Assembly: GCF_040689105.1 (NCBI RefSeq)
Contig: NZ_JBFBVU010000012.1
Location: forward strand, 1-64,000
Source: Meridianimarinicoccus marinus
GTDB taxonomy: Bacteria > Pseudomonadota > Alphaproteobacteria > Rhodobacterales > Rhodobacteraceae
Length of the DNA: 64,000 bases
Reading direction: 5' to 3'
The translations under genes and the position numbers were made by a program. The notes below the pieces were generated by a model. The model saw only the letters and a list, made by a program, of their open reading frames with translations, did no database searches and was not told where the DNA came from. Positions 59,171 to 64,000 of the stretch are shown one piece after another (the first letter of the stretch is position 1; every line of letters begins with the position of its first letter).

Positions 59171-60982
59171 TCAGCTTTCGCGGAAGGCTTTTACGAAATA
59201 ATCGGCCAGCGGTTTTACCAGATAGGCCATGGGCGTGCGGTCGTCGGTGCGCAGGAAGGCCTCGACCGGCATGCCAGGCAGCAGGGTGATGCCTTCGGGC
59301 AGCTTGTCGATCTCGCCTTCCAGCAGTTCCAGTTCGGCCAGGTAAAAGCTGAAGCCGGTGGACTGGTCGGTGAAGGCATCCGCCGAGATCTGGGTGACGC
59401 GGCCGGTCAGTTCCGGGGTGGTGCGGCTGTCCAGCGCCGAGAATCGCAAGGTAACCTCCTGACCGGGAAAGACCTGGTCGATGTGGATCGGCTCCACCCG
59501 CGTCTGGATCACCAGCGGGCGATCCTGCGGGATGATGTACAGCACCGGGTCCGCCGGCCGGATGACCGAGCGTTCGGCGAAGACCTGCAGGTCATAGACG
59601 ATGCCGGCGACTGGCGCGCGGATGTCAAGCCGCGACAGCCGGTCCAGCAGGGCGCGGCGCTGTTCGGCCAGTTCGGCCTCACGGCTCTGGATGTCGCGCA
59701 GGCGCGAGATGGCCTCCTCGCGGCGGGTGTTTTCAAGGCCGAGGATCTGGATCTCGATCTCGGTGATCCGCCCCTCGGCCTCGGCCTTCGAGGCCTGCAA
59801 TTCGCCCAGCGTGCCGCTGAGCCGGGATTCCTCGCGCAGCAGCGCCAGCAGGCGCGGTTTCTGGGCCAGCCCGCCGGCCAACAGGGTCTCGGCGTCGGTA
59901 ACCTCTTCCTTCATCAGTTCCAGTTGGCGGGCCAGGGCGTCCTGCTGCGCCTCGATCCCTTCGATCTGGCTGCTGATCTGGGCCCGGCGCTTGCCAAGCT
60001 GTTCTATCTCGCGGGCCAGCGACTGGGTGCGCGCCTCGAACAGGCGCTGCTGGCCGCGCATCAGGTTGGCCACTTCCGGGCGTGTGGCCGCGACCTGCAG
60101 CAGAATCGGGTCGTAGGAGATCGCGTTCAGCCCGTCCTGTTCGGCCTCAAGCCGTCCGCGCCGGGCCATGAGTTCGTACAACTGGCCTTCGACGATGGAG
60201 AGTTCCGAGGCCAGGATGCTGTCGTCGAGATGGATGAGTATATCGCCCGAGGCCACCCGGTCGCCCTCGTCCACAAGGATCTCGTCGACGATGCCGCCGT
60301 CCAGATGCTGCACGACCTGCCGATTCTGATCGACCTCGATCCGGCCGCTGGCGATGATCGCCCCGGCAATCTCGGTGAAGACAGCCCAGCCGCCGAAGCC
60401 GCCCACAAGGACGACCAGCACGAGGATGCCCAGCGTCAGGGGCCGCCGCGCCGACCATGCCGCCGAGGTATCGGCGGGGGGCAGTTGCGGGGCCGCCGGG
60501 GCGGTTGTTGCCAAAGCGCCGTTGCCCTTGGTGGGATCGGGTTTGGGTGCCGGGGCCTGACGCGGCGGCGGGGTGCCGGCGGTCTTGAGTTGCGCTTCCA
60601 TCACCTTTTTGGCCAGTTCCGGCGGCATCGCGGCACTGGCCTTGCGGGCAAGAGTAGTGGCGTTGTCACCCGCCGGCCGGGTGCCGGCCTTGTCGCCCGC
60701 AGGCCGGGCGCTGGCAGGGTCGCCCGCAGGCCGGGCGCTGGCAGGGTCGCCCGCTGGCTGGGCGCTGGGCGGGTCGCTCGCTGGCAGGGCGCTAGCGGGG
60801 TCGCCTGTCGGCTTGGCGCCGGGTTTGTCGCTTGTCGGCTGAGCGCTGACAGGGTCTGTCGCGGGCCGGGTGCCGGAATTGCCATCCGTGGCCGGGGTGC
60901 CGGGCGTTTCCGCCTGCGGTGTCCCCGCCGCAGCGGCGGTCTTGGGATCCACGGGCTTGGGGGTCTGGTCGTCGGTGCTCAT
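59171..60982 (-). CDS. HlyD-family type I secretion membrane fusion protein with repetitive cytoplasmic tail
   Basis: A 603-residue periplasmic adaptor. Residues 1-175 form an unusual Pro/Ala/Asp-rich cytoplasmic tail including eight 9-residue units (AGDPASARP type) at 41-112. One transmembrane helix follows at about 181-203 (LTLGILVLVVLVGGFGGWAV). Next come the lipoyl half-motif VVQHLDGGIVDEILVDEGDR, long coiled coils (about 260-455) and the second half VAGIVYDLQVFAERSVIRPA, with a beta-barrel end. It links the ABC protein to a TolC-like channel. The start overlaps the ABC gene by 4 bases. No TolC or RTX substrate is in the window. Confidence 0.92.
   Translation of the reverse strand: MSTDDQTPKPVDPKTAAAAGTPQAETPGTPATDGNSGTRPATDPVSAQPTSDKPGAKPTGDPASALPASDPPSAQPAGDPASARPAGDPASARPAGDKAGTRPAGDNATTLARKASAAMPPELAKKVMEAQLKTAGTPPPRQAPAPKPDPTKGNGALATTAPAAPQLPPADTSAAWSARRPLTLGILVLVVLVGGFGGWAVFTEIAGAIIASGRIEVDQNRQVVQHLDGGIVDEILVDEGDRVASGDILIHLDDSILASELSIVEGQLYELMARRGRLEAEQDGLNAISYDPILLQVAATRPEVANLMRGQQRLFEARTQSLAREIEQLGKRRAQISSQIEGIEAQQDALARQLELMKEEVTDAETLLAGGLAQKPRLLALLREESRLSGTLGELQASKAEAEGRITEIEIQILGLENTRREEAISRLRDIQSREAELAEQRRALLDRLSRLDIRAPVAGIVYDLQVFAERSVIRPADPVLYIIPQDRPLVIQTRVEPIHIDQVFPGQEVTLRFSALDSRTTPELTGRVTQISADAFTDQSTGFSFYLAELELLEGEIDKLPEGITLLPGMPVEAFLRTDDRTPMAYLVKPLADYFVKAFRES
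60647..60862 (-). repeat. 27-base tandem repeat (about 8 units) inside the HlyD-like gene
   Basis: Eight consecutive in-frame 27-base units encode nonapeptides of the form A-[GTS]-D-x-x-x-x-x-P. The central two are identical at the protein level (AGDPASARP twice). Units drift at the edges. Length polymorphism between strains would leave the frame intact. Confidence 0.8.
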
Positions 60983-62709
60983 GTGATGCCTCCCTGGCCT
61001 TGCGAGGCTTTGATCTCATTGGCGTTCTTGACCATCTTGCTCAACACCTCGTCGCGCGGGCCGGTGGCGCGCACGATGCCGCCATCCAGAACCAGCAGCA
61101 GGTCACATTCCTGAATCGCCGCCGGCCGGTGCGCCATGATGAGCACCGCCTTGCCTTCGCGTTTCATCCGCCGGATCGCCTCGTTCAGGGCTATGGAGCC
61201 TTCGTTGTCGAGGTTCGAGTTCGGCTCGTCCAGAACCAGGATCACTGGGGCGCCATACAGCGCGCGAGCCAGCCCGACGCGCTGGATCTGGCCGCCCGAA
61301 AGGTGACCGCCATCCATCGCCAGATAGGTGTCATAGCCGTTGGGCAGGTTCAGGATCATCTCGTGCGCCGCGGCTTCCTTGGCGGCGGCGACGATGTCGG
61401 TGTCGCGCGCGTTGGGATCGAGACGGGCGATGTTTTCGGCCACGGTGCCGTCGAACAACTGCACCTTCTGCGGCAGGTAGCCGATGTAGCGGCCCAGCAG
61501 GTCGGGTTCGTATTGATCCAGCGTGGCGCCATCCAGACGGACGGTGCCGCCCGCCGGACGCCAGGCGCCGGTCAGCACCTTGGCCAGTGTGGATTTGCCG
61601 GCGCCCGACGGGCCGATTACCCCCATGGCTTGCCCCGGATCCAGCCGGAACGAGACCATGCGCAGGGTCGCCTGCTGTTCGCCCGGCGGCAGGGCGGTGA
61701 CCTGGCTGACCTCAAGATGCGCCTTGGGGGCGGGCAGTTGGGTCAGCGGCGGTTTCGGCGGCTGTTCGGTCAGCAGGCGGGCCAGGTTGTTCCACGCGCG
61801 CGAGGCCGATTGCACCAGCGCCCATTGGCTGACCGCGATCTCGATCGGGGCCAGCGCCCGGCCCATCAGGATCGAGGCGGCGATCATCGCGCCCGGCGTC
61901 ACCAGGTTCTGCAGCACCAGATAGGCGCCCAGACCCAGCATCGCCGATTGCAGGAACAGCCGGAAGGTCTTGGTGGCCGCCGCGAAGGAACCCTGCGCAT
62001 CGCTGGCCGTCACCGCAAGGCCCAGCGACTTGTTGCGGATGGCTTGCCAGCGGGTGAAGGCCGAATTGCGCATGCCCAGGCTTTGCACCATCTCGGCCTC
62101 GGTCTTGAGCCGTTCGGACATGCGGTCGGCCTCGGCCGAGGCGACATGCGATTCGACCACCGGGCGGCGGGTCATCGCCTGGTTCATCACCGTGATCGCC
62201 ACCAGAATCAGCCCGCCGCCGATGGCCAGCATCCCCAGCCACGGGTGGAAGATGAAGATGCCGAACAGGAAGACCGGCGTGAAAGGCACGTCGAACATGG
62301 CGCTGAGCACCGGCGAGGACAGGAACTTCTGCACCGTCTCAAGGTCGCGCACCCCGGCGGCGGCAGCGCTGCGGTTGGATTTGGCGGCATCGTCTATGGC
62401 CGCCGAGAAGACCCGGCGATCCAGCTTGGCCTGGAACCGCGCGCCGATCCGGGTCAGCACCCGCCCGCGCACATAGTCCAGCAGCCCCATCATCAGGTAG
62501 AGAAAGGCCACCAGCGCGGCCAGCGCCACCAGCGTCGCCTCGGACCGGCTGCCCAGCACCCGGTCATAGACCTGCAGCATGAACAGCGGCCCGGTCAGCA
62601 TCAGCAGGTTCACGAAGGTCGAAAAGACGGCGACGAACCAGAACAATCCGCGGTTTTCGGCCCGTGCGGCGCGAAGCTCGTTCCGGCCCGCCTGGTCAGT
62701 TTTCTGCAT
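60979..62709 (-). CDS. Type I secretion system permease/ATPase (PrtD/HlyB-like ABC transporter)
   Basis: A 576-residue fused exporter: an N-terminal transmembrane domain (WFVAVFSTFVNLLMLTGPLF, LQVYDRVLGSRSEATLVALA) and a C-terminal nucleotide-binding domain. The latter has Walker A GPSGAGKST, Q-loop IGYLPQKVQLFDGTVAENIA, signature LSGGQIQRVGLARALYG and Walker B VILVLDEPNSNLD. It lacks the C39 peptidase-like domain, as in PrtD. ATG 62709 has AGAGGAA before it. It energises export of unfolded RTX-type or repeat proteins with the HlyD partner. Confidence 0.93.
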   Translation of the reverse strand: MQKTDQAGRNELRAARAENRGLFWFVAVFSTFVNLLMLTGPLFMLQVYDRVLGSRSEATLVALAALVAFLYLMMGLLDYVRGRVLTRIGARFQAKLDRRVFSAAIDDAAKSNRSAAAAGVRDLETVQKFLSSPVLSAMFDVPFTPVFLFGIFIFHPWLGMLAIGGGLILVAITVMNQAMTRRPVVESHVASAEADRMSERLKTEAEMVQSLGMRNSAFTRWQAIRNKSLGLAVTASDAQGSFAAATKTFRLFLQSAMLGLGAYLVLQNLVTPGAMIAASILMGRALAPIEIAVSQWALVQSASRAWNNLARLLTEQPPKPPLTQLPAPKAHLEVSQVTALPPGEQQATLRMVSFRLDPGQAMGVIGPSGAGKSTLAKVLTGAWRPAGGTVRLDGATLDQYEPDLLGRYIGYLPQKVQLFDGTVAENIARLDPNARDTDIVAAAKEAAAHEMILNLPNGYDTYLAMDGGHLSGGQIQRVGLARALYGAPVILVLDEPNSNLDNEGSIALNEAIRRMKREGKAVLIMAHRPAAIQECDLLLVLDGGIVRATGPRDEVLSKMVKNANEIKASQGQGGIT

Positions 62710-62864
62710 GGAGTGTTCCTCTGGATGCGGTCTCTGAGGCCACGTTACCGTGTCGCGCCGGAAATACCTCTGGCGGAAAACCCTCACGGCCTTGCGAGGT
62801 GGTGGCATCTTCTTTCCGGGTCTACTATGTGTGGTCGCGTGCTTACAAGAGGGTGATCCCCCCA

Positions 62865-63632
62865 GTGCAACACGTACGCAAGTGGTCGGCTATTGCTCGC
62901 CGACATGTCATCAAAGCCCTTGTTTTACCGGTTTTTCTGGCCGGCTGCGCGACCTCGGGTCCCGAGGGTTCGGCTGTCGATGACCCCTATGAGAACGTGA
63001 ATCGCAAGGTTCACGAGTTCAACAAGGACTTCGACACGGTGCTGTTCCGCCCGTTCTCGCAGGCGTATGGCGTGTTGCCGCGCTATCTGCGGACGCGGGT
63101 GAACAATTTCCGTGCAAATCTGGAACTGCCCGGCGACATCGTCAACGATGCCCTGCAGGCCAAGCCCGAGGATTTCGGCCACAATCTGTTCCGGTTCCTG
63201 GTCAACACCACCGTGGGCGTGTTCGGCATCTTCGACGCCGCAGGATCCTGGGGAATGGAGCGCCGGTCAACCGACTTTGGCGAGACCCTGTATGTCTGGG
63301 GCGTCGAGGAAGGGGCCTATGTCGAAGTGCCGTTCTTCGGTCCGTACACCCAGCGATCCCTGACCGGCGAGGTCGTGGACCTGTTCCTGAACCCGCTGAC
63401 ATTCGTTGGACTGACGCCGCCCGAGAACTATGTTCCACCTACAACCTATGTGCTTGAGAAGTCCGACTACCGGTACGAGTTCTCCAGCACGGTGGACGAA
63501 GTTCTGTACGACAGCGCCGACAGCTATCTGCAGACCCGACAGATTTACCTCGACACCCGCCGATTCGAGCTTGGGGATACCCCGGACGACGGCGGCGTCA
63601 TCGACCCTTATGAGGAGCTCTTCAGTGAATGA
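62865..63632 (+). CDS. mlaA: MlaA/VacJ family lipoprotein
   Basis: A 255-residue outer-membrane lipoprotein for maintaining lipid asymmetry. The signal peptide has a lipobox VFLAGC (Cys28 from GTG 62865). The mature protein carries DPYENVNRKVHEFNKDFDTV, YLRTRVNNFRANLELPGDIV, FLVNTTVGVFGIFDAAGSWG and FGETLYVWGVEEGAYVEVPF. GTG 62853 is an alternative start. It is followed by mlaC overlapping by 8 bases; the MlaFEDB ABC genes must be elsewhere. Confidence 0.9.
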   Translation: MQHVRKWSAIARRHVIKALVLPVFLAGCATSGPEGSAVDDPYENVNRKVHEFNKDFDTVLFRPFSQAYGVLPRYLRTRVNNFRANLELPGDIVNDALQAKPEDFGHNLFRFLVNTTVGVFGIFDAAGSWGMERRSTDFGETLYVWGVEEGAYVEVPFFGPYTQRSLTGEVVDLFLNPLTFVGLTPPENYVPPTTYVLEKSDYRYEFSSTVDEVLYDSADSYLQTRQIYLDTRRFELGDTPDDGGVIDPYEELFSE

Positions 63633-64000
63633 TATTGCCCTGACCCGCCGCCACCTTCTGACCGCGCTGGCCGCCACCGCCGTGCTGCCCTCGGCGGCCT
63701 TCGCCGCGACCAGCCCTGCGGCGGCCGAAGCCATGGTCAACAAGATGGTTGCCGAAGTGCAGAAGGCGATCAACTCGGGCCAGTCCGAAGCGCGCATGAT
63801 CAAGGACTTCGAGGCCCTGTTCAAACGCTATGCCGATGTGCCCACCATCGCCCGGTTCTCGCTGGGCGTGGCGGCCCGCTCGGCCAGCAGTTCCGAGTTG
63901 AAGGCCTATACCAGCGCCTTCACCGGCTACTTCTCCCGCAAATACGGACGCCGGTTCAACGAGTTCAAGGGCGGCACCGTGCAGGTCGTCCGCGCCCGTG
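63625..64000 (+). CDS. mlaC: MlaC/Ttg2D-like phospholipid shuttle protein (partial, runs off window)
   Basis: The first 125 residues of a periplasmic MlaC-family protein, open to the window edge. GTG 63625 follows GAGGAG and overlaps mlaA by 8 bases. A signal sequence with an early Arg-Arg (TRRHLLTALAATAVLPSAAF) may be Tat or Sec type. Then come VNKMVAEVQKAINSGQ, MIKDFEALFKRYADVPTIAR and YFSRKYGRRFNEFKGG. MlaC carries phospholipid between MlaA and the inner-membrane ABC complex. The 3' end is cut by the window. Confidence 0.88.
   Translation, partial: MNDIALTRRHLLTALAATAVLPSAAFAATSPAAAEAMVNKMVAEVQKAINSGQSEARMIKDFEALFKRYADVPTIARFSLGVAARSASSSELKAYTSAFTGYFSRKYGRRFNEFKGGTVQVVRAR

Noticed and set aside
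1..64000. tRNA, rRNA, CRISPR arrays and complete insertion sequences
   Set aside because: No cloverleaf-like sequence, ribosomal RNA segment, regularly spaced repeats or transposase frames were seen on either strand.

Overview
The window looks like a chromosomal segment of a high-GC alphaproteobacterium of the Rhodobacteraceae (Roseobacter/Rhodobacter/Paracoccus type). The grounds are strong G/C preference at third codon positions, frequent GTG and TTG starts, many 1-8 base gene overlaps, an flgE-flgK-flgL-flgI flagellar block with a CtrA-like box in front, and housekeeping proteins (CarB, AspRS, AccD, FolC, IlvD, Map) with the family's usual termini. I saw no tRNA, rRNA or CRISPR array.

Layout. 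1-872 holds a broken DUF475/TerC-type membrane gene. 873-10111 is a sugar/sugar-acid catabolism and uptake locus: a four-gene minus-strand operon (two UxuA-family dehydratases, two short-chain dehydrogenases), a divergent GntR/FCD regulator, then a periplasmic binding protein, ABC ATPase and permease, and an SMP-30-type lactonase. Together these could carry out sugar to lactone to aldonate to 2-keto-3-deoxy acid to diketo acid without phosphorylation. 10183-22074 is a P2/Mu-like contractile-tail remnant: a GemA fragment, two small phage proteins, sheath, tube, tail-assembly chaperone with a probable -1 frameshift, tape measure, U, X, D, a low-GC cargo gene, and a very large host-recognition protein broken by one frameshift and one amber codon. 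Capsid, terminase, portal, integrase, lysis and baseplate V/W/J/I genes are absent. 22441-25923 carries ybjN-like, proC, csaA, tdk, two small lipoproteins and a BrnA-like protein. 26026-27200 is a lower-GC accessory gene pair.

27269-34633 is core metabolism: carB, the pabB/pabC-like pair, and aspS with a roughly 46-50-residue, lower-GC insertion. A eukaryotic-type sulfotransferase follows, then flgE, flgK, flgL, flgI. 40789-43948 is a minus-strand CPBP protease-accD-folC operon. 44059-48550 holds ilvD, a lipoprotein and an FMN/Fe-S/FAD dienoyl-CoA reductase-like enzyme. 48739-51740 is a minus-strand OmpA/AhpD-like/GNAT/CinA-N operon, divergent from sfsA, map and an orphan TRAP binding protein.

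54757-62709 is mostly minus strand: a ferredoxin reductase-rsmD pair, a plus-strand peroxiredoxin, then a type I secretion ABC protein and its membrane-fusion partner (with a 27-base minisatellite), RidA, a DUF482 acyltransferase-like protein and pterin dehydratase. The window ends in mlaA followed by mlaC, which runs off the edge.

The observations most worth a second look are the AspRS insertion, the shifty site in the tail chaperone pair, the decayed SGNH/lectin host-recognition protein, the cargo gene flanked by imperfect direct repeats, the non-phosphorylative sugar-acid locus, and the pair of identical inverted intergenic repeats.
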